Source: Bradyrhizobium guangzhouense (GTDB lineage Bacteria > Pseudomonadota > Alphaproteobacteria > Rhizobiales > Xanthobacteraceae). From it: 64,000 nt of DNA. Positions 9,297-18,587 of this stretch are shown here, in pieces. The stretch is taken from the NCBI RefSeq assembly GCF_004114955.1, contig NZ_CP030053.1, forward strand, positions 2,232,001-2,296,000, written 5' to 3'. The notes beneath the pieces are model-generated. The model searched no databases. It was not told the origin of the DNA and saw nothing but the letters and a program-made list of their open reading frames with translations. Both the position numbers and the translations under genes were made by a program. Every line of letters begins with the position of its first letter. The first letter of the stretch is position 1.

Positions 9297-10405
9297 GAAG
9301 TCGCTCCGATCACGCCTTCGACGAGATAGTCCATCTTCTCGAGTTCGGGATCCTTCTGGCCGCGGTCGGTACCGGCAGCGATCACAGTCTTGCCCTTGTT
9401 GTCGACCAGGCCCCCCTTGAAGATGGCAAAGCCGTCCGCGGACAGGAATTTCGCTTTGGCCTCGTCCGCCGCCTTGCGTGCCTCGGCCGAGACGGCTTCG
9501 CCGTAAGGCGAGACCTTGACGATCTCCTCCTTCAGGCCGCCGCGATAGAAGTTCGGGATGCTCTCGCCGGCCGCGATCATCTTGACGAACTTCGGATAGA
9601 GCGCTTCCCAGTTCCATTCCGCGCCGGTGAGATAGGCCTTGGGTGCCAGCGCCGACTGGTTGGTGTGATAGCCACAGACGAAGGCGCCGCGCCGCGCGGC
9701 GTTCTCGACCATGGTCTTGGGGCCGTCGACGTGACAGGTCAGCACGTCCACACCCTGGTCGATCAGGCTGTTGGTGGCTTCAGCCTCCTTGACCGGCATC
9801 GACCAGTCCCCGGTGAAGATCACCTGCGTCGTGGCCTTCGGATTGACGGACTTGGCACCCAGCGCAAAGGCATTGATGTTGCGCAGCACCTGAGGGATCG
9901 GCTTGGCAGCGACGAAGCCGAGCTTGCCGCTCTTGGATGTCAGGCCCGCGACGATTCCGGAGATGTACTGAGCTTCGTCGATATAGCCGAAATAGCTGCC
10001 GGCGTTCTTCGGGTCCTTGTCGGTCCAGAGGCCGCCGCAGTGCTCGAAGCGCAGCTTCGGGTACTTGGTGGCCATCTTGATCATGTGCGGATTGTAGTAA
10101 CCGAACGAGGTCGGGAAAATCAGGGTCGCGCCGTCGAGGTTGATCATGGACTCGATCGTCTTCTCGACCGCGTCGGTCTCGGGCACCTTCTCTTCCTCAA
10201 CGACTTTGAGGCCCGGAATCTTCTTCAGCGCCGCCGCGCCCTGCGCGTGGGCCTGGTTGTAGCCGTAGTCGTCGCGTGAGCCGACATAGATGAAGCCGAT
10301 TGTGGTTTCGGCCGCGAAGGCCGGGCGGGCGCCGGCCGCTGCGCCGAGGGTGAGGGCAGCACTGCCCTGCAACAAATGACGTCGTGAAATCCTGCCAAAA
10401 TCCAT
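9293..10405 (-). CDS. BMP-family ABC transporter substrate-binding protein
   Basis: 370-aa periplasmic binding protein of the Bmp/PnrA-like family. The N-terminus is a twin-arginine type signal (RISRRHLLQGSAALTLGAAA) with cleavage around AFA-AE. The mature protein starts TTIGFIYVGSRDDYGYNQAH, the typical first strand and ligand loop of BMP proteins. ATG 10405 has an AAGGGGAG ribosome site about 8 nt upstream. It is first in an operon with two permeases, a biuret-hydrolase-like enzyme, an ATPase and a deaminase. That suggests a nucleobase, nucleoside or ureide ligand; the ligand itself cannot be read from sequence. Confidence 0.9.
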   Translation of the reverse strand: MDFGRISRRHLLQGSAALTLGAAAGARPAFAAETTIGFIYVGSRDDYGYNQAHAQGAAALKKIPGLKVVEEEKVPETDAVEKTIESMINLDGATLIFPTSFGYYNPHMIKMATKYPKLRFEHCGGLWTDKDPKNAGSYFGYIDEAQYISGIVAGLTSKSGKLGFVAAKPIPQVLRNINAFALGAKSVNPKATTQVIFTGDWSMPVKEAEATNSLIDQGVDVLTCHVDGPKTMVENAARRGAFVCGYHTNQSALAPKAYLTGAEWNWEALYPKFVKMIAAGESIPNFYRGGLKEEIVKVSPYGEAVSAEARKAADEAKAKFLSADGFAIFKGGLVDNKGKTVIAAGTDRGQKDPELEKMDYLVEGVIGATS

Positions 10406-10807
10406 TGCTTGCTCCCCTTGGCGGACTGACCGCCTCAATCTCGCGGCTGCGCCGGTCTGGCGGAGCCCGGGATACGATGTCGCAAGCTTTGTGCCAGAGG
10501 CCAATAGGCGTGCATTTCAGATTAAATAACTGAAAAACATGGCATATATTGAATGTGCAAAATTTGATCAGGAGACCGATAGATGAAATTATAGGCATTA
10601 TTTCTTGATTGTATGCAATTGAGTTAAGCAATCTTAACACCTCTCGCGGGACATAGGCGATCGCAGGCGGTTCGGCCGACCGCCCCTAAACGTGCTAACC
10701 ACACGCTGAACCCGCGAGGGCGCTGGTCTGAATTCGCTGGCACCGAACTTGTATCGATTGACGCTGCGACCGCGCCTAGCGGTCTCCAGGATGGAAGCTT
10801 GGCCGAG
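10406..10807. promoter_or_regulatory. Divergent promoter region with two palindromes
   Basis: About 400 bp lie between the leftward transporter operon and the rightward amidohydrolase gene. The middle, about 10500-10640, is strongly AT-rich compared with the surroundings. It contains TTTCAG-N9-CTGAAA at 10515-10535 and a perfect GTTAAG-CAAT-CTTAAC palindrome at 10623-10638. Either could be an operator for a regulator controlling both directions. No regulator gene lies next to it. Confidence 0.45.
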
Positions 10808-12067
10808 ATGGGTGCTGGTAAGGCCGTTCAGAATGCATCGCTCGGCGAAGAGATCGTGCGCCGGGTCAACGAGCTCGCGGCGATCTCGGAAGGCGGCGAC
10901 AAGCTCACCCGCGTCTTTCTCACGAAGGAGCTGCGTGCAGCCTCCAATGTCATTCTGGGCTGGATGCGTGAGGCCGGCATGAGCGCGCATCTCGACGCGA
11001 TCGGCAACGCCTGCGGCCGTTACGAAGGTGAGCAGCCGGGGGCGCCCTGCCTGATGCTCGGCTCGCATTACGACACGGTACGCGATGCCGGCAAATGGGA
11101 CGGACCGCTCGGTGTGATCACGGCCATTGCCTGCGTCGCCGACCTCAACCGCCGCGGCAAGCGTCTGCCGTTCGCGATCGAGGTGGTCGGCTTCGCCGAC
11201 GAGGAAGGCGTGCGCTTCGCCTCGACCCTGCTCGGCAGTCGCGCCATCGCCGGCACATTCGACGAAAGCGTTTTGAACACGCGCGACCGGGACGGTGTGT
11301 CGATGCGCGATGCGCTCATCGAATTTGGCCTCGACCCTGATCATATCGGTGCGGCAGCGCGCGCCCGACGCGAGCTGCTGGCCTATCTCGAATTGCATAT
11401 CGAGCAGGGGCCGGTGCTGGAAGCCCGGAATCTCCCTCTCGGCGTCGTGACCGCGATTGCGGGCGCGACACGGCTCGCCGCGCGGCTGACCGGAATGGCC
11501 GGTCACGCCGGCACCGTGCCGATGGCGTTGCGCCGCGACGCGCTGACAGGTGCAGCCGAATGCATTGCCGCCATCGAGCAGTTTTGCCGCACCGATGAGG
11601 ACGAACTGGTCGGCACCGTCGGCTACATCCAGGCAAGGCCCGGCGCGACCAACGTCGTTCCGGGCGAGGTATCCTTCACCATCGACATGCGTGCGCCGAC
11701 CGATATGCATCGCAAGCGCGCAGTCGCCGACGTCGTTCGCCAGATCGAGGCGATCGCAAGGCGCCGGAATCTGGTGCTTCAGCTCGATGTCACCCATGAG
11801 AACCGCACTGTTCCTTGCGCGCCCTGGCTGAAGGATCAGATCGCGCAGGCGATCGCGGCCGAAGGATTTTCCACCTTCGAGCTGCCGAGCGGGGCCGGGC
11901 ATGACGGCATGGCGATGATCGACATCGCCGATGTCGGGATGATTTTCATTCGCTGCCGCGGCGGCATCAGTCATCATCCGGACGAGCATGTCGAGCTGGC
12001 TGACGTCGATGCCGGCGCGCGGGTGTTGCTGCGGGTGATCGAGCATTTTAAGCCGCGAGCGGCGTAG
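10808..12067 (+). CDS. M20-family allantoate/N-carbamoyl amino acid amidohydrolase
   Basis: About 419 aa, metal-dependent amidase/carbamoylase of the M20 peptidase family. Metal-site motifs are in order: GSHYDTV (His), GKWDGPLGV (Asp), VVGFADEEGVRF (catalytic Glu pair), LELHIEQGP (His) and GISHHPDEH (His), all intact. Such enzymes hydrolyse allantoate to ureidoglycine, or cleave N-carbamoyl amino acids, releasing ammonia and CO2. ATG 10808 is preferred; TTG 10799 in frame is possible and the ribosome site is weak. It is divergent from the transporter operon with the guanine-deaminase-like and biuret-hydrolase-like genes, which favours a purine/ureide substrate. Confidence 0.82.
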   Translation: MGAGKAVQNASLGEEIVRRVNELAAISEGGDKLTRVFLTKELRAASNVILGWMREAGMSAHLDAIGNACGRYEGEQPGAPCLMLGSHYDTVRDAGKWDGPLGVITAIACVADLNRRGKRLPFAIEVVGFADEEGVRFASTLLGSRAIAGTFDESVLNTRDRDGVSMRDALIEFGLDPDHIGAAARARRELLAYLELHIEQGPVLEARNLPLGVVTAIAGATRLAARLTGMAGHAGTVPMALRRDALTGAAECIAAIEQFCRTDEDELVGTVGYIQARPGATNVVPGEVSFTIDMRAPTDMHRKRAVADVVRQIEAIARRRNLVLQLDVTHENRTVPCAPWLKDQIAQAIAAEGFSTFELPSGAGHDGMAMIDIADVGMIFIRCRGGISHHPDEHVELADVDAGARVLLRVIEHFKPRAA

Positions 12068-12149
12068 GCCCGGAAGTCACCGGGTAGAGACACGAATCAG
12101 AGAAGTGTAAAATGGTGCAACTTCACCAGACGTCAGCCGACTCGAACAA

Positions 12150-13523
12150 ATGAACAGCGACATTTCCTTTTCAAGCCATCGAGAGAACCGGTTTTACCAG
12201 GGCACGGCTGCGACCTTGCTCGCCAACGCGCTTCAGGCGGTCAATTTTCTCGGCGACCGGTTCATGAGAAAGTCGCATCACTCGCTGTCGGCGATCGAGG
12301 ACCTCTATCGGCACTCGATGGACAGCGCCTTTTCGGTGACCGAGGCGTTCCTTGTCACAGGTGCTCCGCACGCCTCCGCCTACTATCCGCGCGACTTTGC
12401 CTGGTTCTATCCTGATGTCCTCGATCCCGAGACCATCATGGATGCACAGGACGCGGTGCGTCGGGCGCGCTTGCTCGAAAAGAGCGTGCGCCTGTTGCTA
12501 GAGGCGGCTCGCGCCGATGTGGTCACGACGACCATCGTTCCGGCGGGGCGTGGCCGGTATCTCGGCGTGAACTATTTCTCGCGCCCCTCGGATACGTTGC
12601 TCGGCATTCTGGCTGGTCTGCAGCAGATGCTCTCGGCCGAGGAGCGGGCGTTGTCCTATCTGGCGATGTCGCAATGCGCGCATGCCGGCCGCCTGTTGCT
12701 GGCCGAATATGGCGGCGATCTGAAGCGTGCGATCCTGAAGCTCGCTCGCGAGCTCGAGCCGTTCGATGCCGACGGTGTCCGATATTTGCTCTGCGATGCC
12801 AGAAGCCCTCGTTCGGCGGCAACAGACACCCGTGCTGAGCGCCGGCGCTTTGTTACCAATGCCTGTGTTTACACGACGTTCGTGTGGGGTGTGCAACTCG
12901 GCATCGTCGACGAGGTCGAGCTGAAGCGGCTGCTCGGGCGCGACCTCCCAGAATACAAGAAAGGCCTGCTCCGGCTGTTCGGCAAGGATGGCTACATCAG
13001 GCATTCGCTGGATGGTCCAGCGGGCCCGCCGGTGTCGATGGTCGCGCTGGATTTTGTCAGCGTGCATCGCGGCTTCTGGGATATGAATGATCCGAGCGAG
13101 CGCGCGCTGTTCGCGGCCACGACGGATCTGATCCTGGCCGAGCCCCGTTTCCGCATCCCCAGCACGTTCCACTTCCTGGTGTCGGCGGATAATCCGCGCA
13201 ACAAGATGATCCACAAGATTGCGGCGCCGGCCTATCAGGGTCGCTCGTCGTGGCCGACGTTCAACGTCGAGTTCGCCGATCGCATGCTGGACTTTGACGA
13301 GCTCTCGGGGAGCGATACTTATCGCGCCTGCGCGCAAGGAATCTTGAAAGATATCCGTACCGCGACCGAGGTCCACGGCGGCTATCAGGAACTGATCTCG
13401 GAGCAGGGGTTGAAGTATCGCACCTGGGCCTATAAAGGCGCGGTTGCGCACTCCTGGTTCCCGCGCTTCCTCTCCGTCTGGAGCCGGGCCTATGGGACGC
13501 CCTTGCTCCGCTGGAACGACTGA
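12150..13523 (+). CDS. Conserved-looking protein of unknown function (457 aa)
   Basis: Not recognised. No signal peptide or membrane segment is evident. The protein is rich in amphipathic helices with aromatic motifs such as SAYYPRDFAWFYPD (about residue 77), GVNYFSRPSDT and TFNVEFADRMLDF, ending in SVWSRAYGTPLLRW. The regular helix pairs and Trp/Asp-rich loops recall alpha/alpha-barrel (six-hairpin) carbohydrate enzymes, but no defining motif can be pointed to. It starts 82 nt after the amidohydrolase gene, same strand, and may be independent of it. Confidence 0.7.
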   Translation: MNSDISFSSHRENRFYQGTAATLLANALQAVNFLGDRFMRKSHHSLSAIEDLYRHSMDSAFSVTEAFLVTGAPHASAYYPRDFAWFYPDVLDPETIMDAQDAVRRARLLEKSVRLLLEAARADVVTTTIVPAGRGRYLGVNYFSRPSDTLLGILAGLQQMLSAEERALSYLAMSQCAHAGRLLLAEYGGDLKRAILKLARELEPFDADGVRYLLCDARSPRSAATDTRAERRRFVTNACVYTTFVWGVQLGIVDEVELKRLLGRDLPEYKKGLLRLFGKDGYIRHSLDGPAGPPVSMVALDFVSVHRGFWDMNDPSERALFAATTDLILAEPRFRIPSTFHFLVSADNPRNKMIHKIAAPAYQGRSSWPTFNVEFADRMLDFDELSGSDTYRACAQGILKDIRTATEVHGGYQELISEQGLKYRTWAYKGAVAHSWFPRFLSVWSRAYGTPLLRWND

Positions 13524-13755
13524 GCGGCGATCTTTGCGAGACCGGCCGCATCGGAACATCAGACCAAATCCTCGGCAAGCCGTTGACGGCAATCCAGAAG
13601 CGCCCGCTGGTTGCGACAATAGGTCCCTGCTCGCTGTCATAATCTCGTAACGGAAGTGACACGGCCGAGCAGCACGTCTGACAAGCGCGCCCCTTAACCT
13701 GACATGCGTTGAGACAATTTCTCTGCATTCAGGAAACGAACGGAGGGGTGTGAAA

Positions 13756-15825
13756 ATGCTTTCAAAGACGACACGACGTCTGCGTGACCGTACCGTGGTA
13801 ACAGCCGCGATCCTGTCACTGATGGGACATGACGTTTATGCGATGGATATGCTCGGCGGCAGCAACACGAACGGCGACCGTACCGAGAGCCCGATCAAGC
13901 ACGTGATCGTCATCCTCGGCGAAAACCGCACCTTCGACCACGTCTTCGCCACCTACGAGCCGCGTCATCCGGGCGAACATGTCGACAATTTGCTCTCCAA
14001 AGGCATCATCACCAGGGACGGTCAGCCCGGTCCGAATTACGCCAGGGCCGCGCAGTCTTCCACCGTCGTCAACAATACTTACTCGATCAATCCGACCCCG
14101 AAGACGCCATATAATCACACGACCAACAAGGTGCAGACGCCCGGCACCTCCTACGCACCGCAATCCTGCTACACCTCGGTCGATCAGGCCGCGCTCAATG
14201 GTCCGGGATGTCTCGCCACGCTGCAACTCGCGCAGCAAGGGGATTACGGCCTGAGCCAGCAGGACCTGCCGCTGCTGACGACCGGCGCGACCGGCCTGCC
14301 GGGCAATTCGCCCGACACGCGCATCCTCGACTCCGATAGTCTGCCGAACGGCCCTTATCCGCTCGTGACCCTGGCGCAGGGCGGCGAAACTCCGTCCACC
14401 CTCTACAAGACCTACGGCGGCAGCCCCGTGCACCGCTTCTACCAGATGTGGCAGCAACTCGACTGCGACGTGGCCAAGGCAACGCATCACAATCCAAGCG
14501 GCTGCCAGGCCGATCTCTTCACCTTTGTGGAACAGAGCGTCTCCTCGGGCAGCAATGGCAATCCGACCCCGCACCCATTGAAGGAAGGCGGTATTGCGCT
14601 CGGCTTCTATAATGTCGCCAAGGGCGATGCGCCTTATCTGACCGAGCTTGCGCGCAAGTACACGCTCAACGACAACTTCCACCAGAGCGTGATGGGCGGC
14701 ACTTTCGCCAATCACATGATGATCGGCTACGCCGACGCGCTCTATTATGCCGACGACAAGGGCGACCCGGCCAAGCCGGATCACGTGCTCGTGCCCGGTT
14801 CCAATCCGCCGCAATATGTCAACGAGGTCGAGAACCCGAACCCGGCGCCGGGCACCAACAACTGGTATCTCAACGACGGCTATGGCGGCGGCAGCTATTC
14901 GAACTGCTCAGATCCCGGCCAGCCGGGCGTGGGCCCTGTTGTCGCCTATCTCAACGCCATCCACGTGTCGCCGCGCTGCGCGCCCAACGCCTATTATCTG
15001 CTGAACAACTACGTTCCAGCCTTCATCGGCAGCGGTGCCACCGATCCGATCAACAACGGGCCGTTCACTCTGCCGCCTGTCATCAAGCAGCGGCATATCG
15101 GCGATGCGCTGACCCAGGCCGACGTCTCCTGGGCCTATTTCGGCGAGCGCTGGAACGACTTCAAGACGGCGCCCGGCGAGGGCACCAATTTCGGTGCGCT
15201 GGATCCAGTCGCCTACCTCTATTGCAACATCTGCAATCCCTTCCTGTTCTCCGCTTCGGTCATGACCCACGCGGAGCAGCGCGATGCGCACATGAAGGAC
15301 ACGCTCGATCTCTACGACGCCATCGCCAAGGGCGATCTGCCCGCCGTGTCGTTCGTCAAGCCGAGCACCTTCAACGACGGCCATCCAGCCTCGTCCCGTG
15401 TCGATCTCTTCGAAGCCTTCACCAAGAAGATCGTCGATCAGGTGAAGTCCAACAAGGAGCTGTGGAAGTCGACCGCGATCGTCATCACCATGGACGAGGG
15501 CGGCGGTTACTACGACTCCGGCTATATCCAGCCGGTCGACTTCTTCGGCGACGGAACGCGCATCCCGCTTCTCGTCGTCTCGAAATATTCGCGCGGCGGT
15601 CATGTGTCGCATGAATATGGCGACCACGTCTCGATCACCAAGTTCATCGAACGCAATTGGCACCTCAAGCCGCTCGGACCCAAGACGCGTGACACCCTGC
15701 CGAACCCGGTTGCGTCGGACGATAATCCCTACGTTCCCGTCAACCGCCCCGCAATCGGCGATCTCTTCGGCAATTTCAACTTCGCCGATCGTCACGACGG
15801 TGATCACGACGACGACCAGGACTGA
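13756..15825 (+). CDS. Secreted phosphoesterase, phospholipase C/acid phosphatase family
   Basis: About 689 aa, alkaline-phosphatase superfamily. ATG 13756 follows GGAGGGG at 7-nt spacing; an in-frame GTG lies at 13750. The N-terminus is basic then hydrophobic (VVTAAILSLMGHDVYA), a likely export signal. The catalytic-site signature VIVILGENRTFDHVFATYEP appears near residue 48, and the metal-site motifs MDEGGGYYDSG and YGDHVSITKFIE near the C-terminus. This family hydrolyses phospholipids or phosphomonoesters outside the cytoplasm. The C-terminus is His/Asp-rich (DRHDGDHDDDQD). A perfect 11-bp hairpin follows it. Confidence 0.85.
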   Translation: MLSKTTRRLRDRTVVTAAILSLMGHDVYAMDMLGGSNTNGDRTESPIKHVIVILGENRTFDHVFATYEPRHPGEHVDNLLSKGIITRDGQPGPNYARAAQSSTVVNNTYSINPTPKTPYNHTTNKVQTPGTSYAPQSCYTSVDQAALNGPGCLATLQLAQQGDYGLSQQDLPLLTTGATGLPGNSPDTRILDSDSLPNGPYPLVTLAQGGETPSTLYKTYGGSPVHRFYQMWQQLDCDVAKATHHNPSGCQADLFTFVEQSVSSGSNGNPTPHPLKEGGIALGFYNVAKGDAPYLTELARKYTLNDNFHQSVMGGTFANHMMIGYADALYYADDKGDPAKPDHVLVPGSNPPQYVNEVENPNPAPGTNNWYLNDGYGGGSYSNCSDPGQPGVGPVVAYLNAIHVSPRCAPNAYYLLNNYVPAFIGSGATDPINNGPFTLPPVIKQRHIGDALTQADVSWAYFGERWNDFKTAPGEGTNFGALDPVAYLYCNICNPFLFSASVMTHAEQRDAHMKDTLDLYDAIAKGDLPAVSFVKPSTFNDGHPASSRVDLFEAFTKKIVDQVKSNKELWKSTAIVITMDEGGGYYDSGYIQPVDFFGDGTRIPLLVVSKYSRGGHVSHEYGDHVSITKFIERNWHLKPLGPKTRDTLPNPVASDDNPYVPVNRPAIGDLFGNFNFADRHDGDHDDDQD

Positions 15826-15852
15826 TCGGAGCCGATAGCCTTCACCAGCAAG

Positions 15853-15878
15853 ACCCGGCGGCTGCCCAGCCGCCGGGT
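15853..15878 (+). terminator. Strong hairpin after the phosphoesterase gene
   Basis: ACCCGGCGGCT at 15853-15863 pairs perfectly with AGCCGCCGGGT at 15868-15878 around a 4-nt loop, 27 nt after the stop. There is no long T-tract, so termination is likely but not certain. Confidence 0.6.
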
Positions 15879-15892
15879 CGATCTCGTCTGAA

Positions 15893-17476
15893 TTGCATGG
15901 AGCAACACGCGTGGAAGCCAACGGACAGCATGCCGCCGGCGCCGTTTCGATCGAGGCGGCGCGCCGTGCCTTTGCAAGCGGCGATCTGAGCTCGACTGAG
16001 ACGATTTGCGCAAAGGTGCTCGCGGGCAATTCGTCGGATTGGCGCGCCTGGGCGCTGCTGACCGAGACTGCGCTGATGCGTGATCGGCTCGATGCGGCAG
16101 CGGTCAGCGCGGAACGCGCCGTGGCACTCGCTCCGACCAACCCGATTGCGCTGGCGTTGCGGGCCAAATGCCTCTTCGTGAAGGGCGAGACGCGCGAAGC
16201 CAATGCGGCTACGGACGTTGCGGCGAGGCATGCCGGCGACGAGCCGGACGCGCTCGACGCAGTTGGTGCCATGTTTGGCTTGCTCGGACTGCAACAACAG
16301 GCGAGGGAGCTTTTCCGCCGCGCTGTCACCTTGCAGCCCGCCGTTCCGCAGTATCTGTTCAATCTGGCCGCCGCGGAGCGGATGATCGGCGCACTCGACG
16401 ACGCCGAAGCGCATTGCGATGCGGCGATTGCGTGCGACCCCCGCTACGGATTGGCCCACTACCTGCGTTCGGACCTGCGAATCCAGAGCAGCGACCGCAA
16501 CCATGTCGACGAGATGGAGGCCGTGATCGCAGAGGGGCGTCTGTCGGCGCCGAGCGAAATCATGCTGCGCTTTGCCCTCGGCAAGGAGTGCGAGGATGTC
16601 GAGCATTGGGATCGCGCTTTCTCGCATGTCGAGGCCGGCTGCAACTTGCAGCGCCGGTCGCTCCCGCGCGATCCCGCCGCCGAAATTGGTGAGATCGATG
16701 CGATCATCCAGGCGCACACGCGACGCTGGATCGATACTGCGCCGCGTGGCTACGCCGATGTCGCGCCTGTCTTCGTCACCGGTCTGCCGCGCACCGGTAC
16801 CACGCTGGTGGAGCGCATTATCGCGAGCCACTCGGCGATGCATTCCGTCGGAGAGACCGGCGCGTTCGCCGCAGAGATGCGTCGCAGCATGGCGGAGCGC
16901 CCAAGGGGGCACGACCTCGAAGGTATCGGCAGGCGCTACCTGGATCAGGCCACCGCGCTCCGCGTGCCGGAGAACGTCCGCTTTGTCGACAAGACGCTCG
17001 ATAACTATCTTTATTGCGGCCTCATTCACGCGGCGCTGCCTTCAGCCAAGATCATCCTCGTCCAGCGGCATCCGATGGATGCGTGCTGGGCGATCTACAA
17101 GGCGCACTTCCGCAACAAGTTCGCGTTTTCCTACGATCAAACCCAGCTAGCGCACTACTATCTCGCCTATCGCCGTCTGACGCGGCACTGGCGCGGCGTG
17201 TTGCCGCCCGACGTGCTCATGGAAATCAACTACGAGGACGTCGTTCGGGACCAGGCTGCGGCGAGCCGGGACATCATCAGATTTCTGGGGCTTCCCTGGG
17301 AAGACGGGGTGATGCGATTCCACGAAAGCCCGGCGCCATCGGCGACTGCCAGCGCCGTTCAGGTGCGCCGTCCGATCTACGCATCCTCGCTCGGAAAATG
17401 GCGTCACCATGCCGAGCGATTAAAACCGCTCCGCGAACGCCTGGCGCACGAGATTCCGGAAGCGGAACTGGCATGA
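15893..17476 (+). CDS. TPR-repeat sulfotransferase
   Basis: 527-aa protein with two parts. Residues 15-270 are TPR-like helical repeats (AWALLTETALMRDRLDAAAV, ELFRRAVTLQPAVPQYLFNL, DDAEAHCDAAIACDP). Residues 290-520 form a PAPS-dependent sulfotransferase domain with the 5'-phosphosulfate loop VTGLPRTGTTLVERIIASH and the 3'-phosphate region ILVQRHPMDACWAIYKAHF. This architecture is common in alphaproteobacteria; the acceptor is unknown. The start is unsure: TTG 15893 gives the longest form, GTG 15911 is also plausible. Its stop overlaps the ATG of the next gene (ATGA), so the two are co-translated. Confidence 0.85.
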   Translation: MHGATRVEANGQHAAGAVSIEAARRAFASGDLSSTETICAKVLAGNSSDWRAWALLTETALMRDRLDAAAVSAERAVALAPTNPIALALRAKCLFVKGETREANAATDVAARHAGDEPDALDAVGAMFGLLGLQQQARELFRRAVTLQPAVPQYLFNLAAAERMIGALDDAEAHCDAAIACDPRYGLAHYLRSDLRIQSSDRNHVDEMEAVIAEGRLSAPSEIMLRFALGKECEDVEHWDRAFSHVEAGCNLQRRSLPRDPAAEIGEIDAIIQAHTRRWIDTAPRGYADVAPVFVTGLPRTGTTLVERIIASHSAMHSVGETGAFAAEMRRSMAERPRGHDLEGIGRRYLDQATALRVPENVRFVDKTLDNYLYCGLIHAALPSAKIILVQRHPMDACWAIYKAHFRNKFAFSYDQTQLAHYYLAYRRLTRHWRGVLPPDVLMEINYEDVVRDQAAASRDIIRFLGLPWEDGVMRFHESPAPSATASAVQVRRPIYASSLGKWRHHAERLKPLRERLAHEIPEAELA

Positions 17477-17904
17477 CGATGCGTCGGCTACTTCTGGTCG
17501 CCATGCTCGGGTCCGCCACCGTCCTGGCCCTCGGCCGAACCGCGTCGGCCGAGGTGAAGGTTGCGGGGCGTCCGGACGCGGTCCATCTCGAGGTGCACGA
17601 CGCCTCGCTCCATGACGTCTTGGCTGCGCTGCAGGAGCGTTTCAATCTGCGTTACCGCTCCGCTGACGCGCTCGAAGCTCAGGTGACGGGCGTGTTCGAT
17701 GGACCGCTGCGTCGTGTGGTCGCTCGGCTCCTCAGCGGCCATGATTATGCAATGCAGGTCACCGCCGACAGCATCGACGTCCTGGTGCTGGCATCGCAGG
17801 GCCCAAGTGCGACCGTCGTCGCCGCGGTGACGCCTGCAAGTGCTGCCCGGCCACCGCTCACGGCTGCCGAGCGCAAGCATTACGACAGCGGACACCTGCG
17901 CTAG
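17473..17904 (+). CDS. Secreted single STN-domain protein
   Basis: 143 aa. MTMRRLLLVAMLGSATVLAL...ASA is a Sec signal. Residues 30-100 (VHLEVHDASLHDVLAALQER ... VTADSIDVLVL) match the pattern of the STN domain, the short N-terminal domain of secretins and TonB-dependent receptors. No secretin or receptor follows; the protein ends after a short Ala/Pro-rich tail. The ATG overlaps the sulfotransferase stop, indicating joint expression. Role unknown; a periplasmic interaction domain is the most that can be said. Confidence 0.7.
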   Translation: MTMRRLLLVAMLGSATVLALGRTASAEVKVAGRPDAVHLEVHDASLHDVLAALQERFNLRYRSADALEAQVTGVFDGPLRRVVARLLSGHDYAMQVTADSIDVLVLASQGPSATVVAAVTPASAARPPLTAAERKHYDSGHLR

Positions 17905-18016
17905 CGACGCGACGAGCTCGCCTCAACCCAAACAATTGCCGATAAGGTTGCCGACTGCACGGGACATACCGATGTCGCTTACGCAATTGGGAGGGCCCAG
18001 ATATTTTGATCGTGAA

Positions 18017-18238
18017 CTACGCTGCCAAATCCAGCAATCGGCATGATCCGCGCACCAGCACCTTGCGTCCCGCTGGTGTCATCGCGGGCACTCCGTCGTT
18101 GACGTCGACGAGGCCAAGCCTGGCGAGACCTTCGAGGAGGTAAGCCTTGGCGAGGCGACCGTTCGACACCGGGTTGCGAAGCGCTTTCAGCGCTTCCCAC
18201 TGGTCCGGCGAAAGGTCGAAGTCGGCGTCGTTGCTCAT
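18017..18238 (-). CDS. Small winged-helix-like protein
   Basis: 73 aa: a helical N-terminus (DLSPDQWEALKALR) followed by LLEGLARLGLVDVNDGVPAMTPAGRKVLVRG. This has the shape of a winged-helix wing-plus-helix (short beta hairpin then LTPAGRxVL). It resembles the small protein at 58037-58234. No partner gene is evident. A DNA-binding function is an inference from shape only. Confidence 0.65.
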   Translation of the reverse strand: MSNDADFDLSPDQWEALKALRNPVSNGRLAKAYLLEGLARLGLVDVNDGVPAMTPAGRKVLVRGSCRLLDLAA

Positions 18239-18587
18239 GTTGCCTCAGGCGATAGTCACGTTCGCGCCCCTGTTAGCGGCGCTGCATGAAGACCATGCGA
18301 CGACAATGAGTCGGGAATTCGGTGACCATTTTGAACTTCTACTCACGAATTGCCGCAGTCTGTTGCGCCACAATAGTTAAGATCGGCTGGAGGCGATTAT
18401 CGTCCCGATCGCCGATCACTAATTGATGATCTTCATTTGATGCTGCGCCGCGACAGCCGCAGTGCACGGGAAGCGTTGCTGTCTCATTCTTCGTCGCGAT
18501 ATGCACAGAAATGGTGAGACGCTGGGTTCGTGATTCTGCTAGGCTGATTTGCGGGGAATGGCTTCACACGACAAGGAGTGTGAGTGC
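18239..18587. other. Intergenic, 349 bp, nothing recognised
   Basis: No open frame with a ribosome site, no strong hairpin and no repeat were seen. It contains the promoters of the two flanking divergent small genes. Confidence 0.5.

Noticed and set aside
10634..12046. 470-codon minus-strand reading opposite the amidohydrolase
   Set aside because: Mirror of a real gene with intact M20 metal motifs on the plus strand.
18549..18587. Longer start for the 60-aa protein
   Set aside because: The ATG at 18588 has the AAGGAG site; the upstream codons have no ribosome site.
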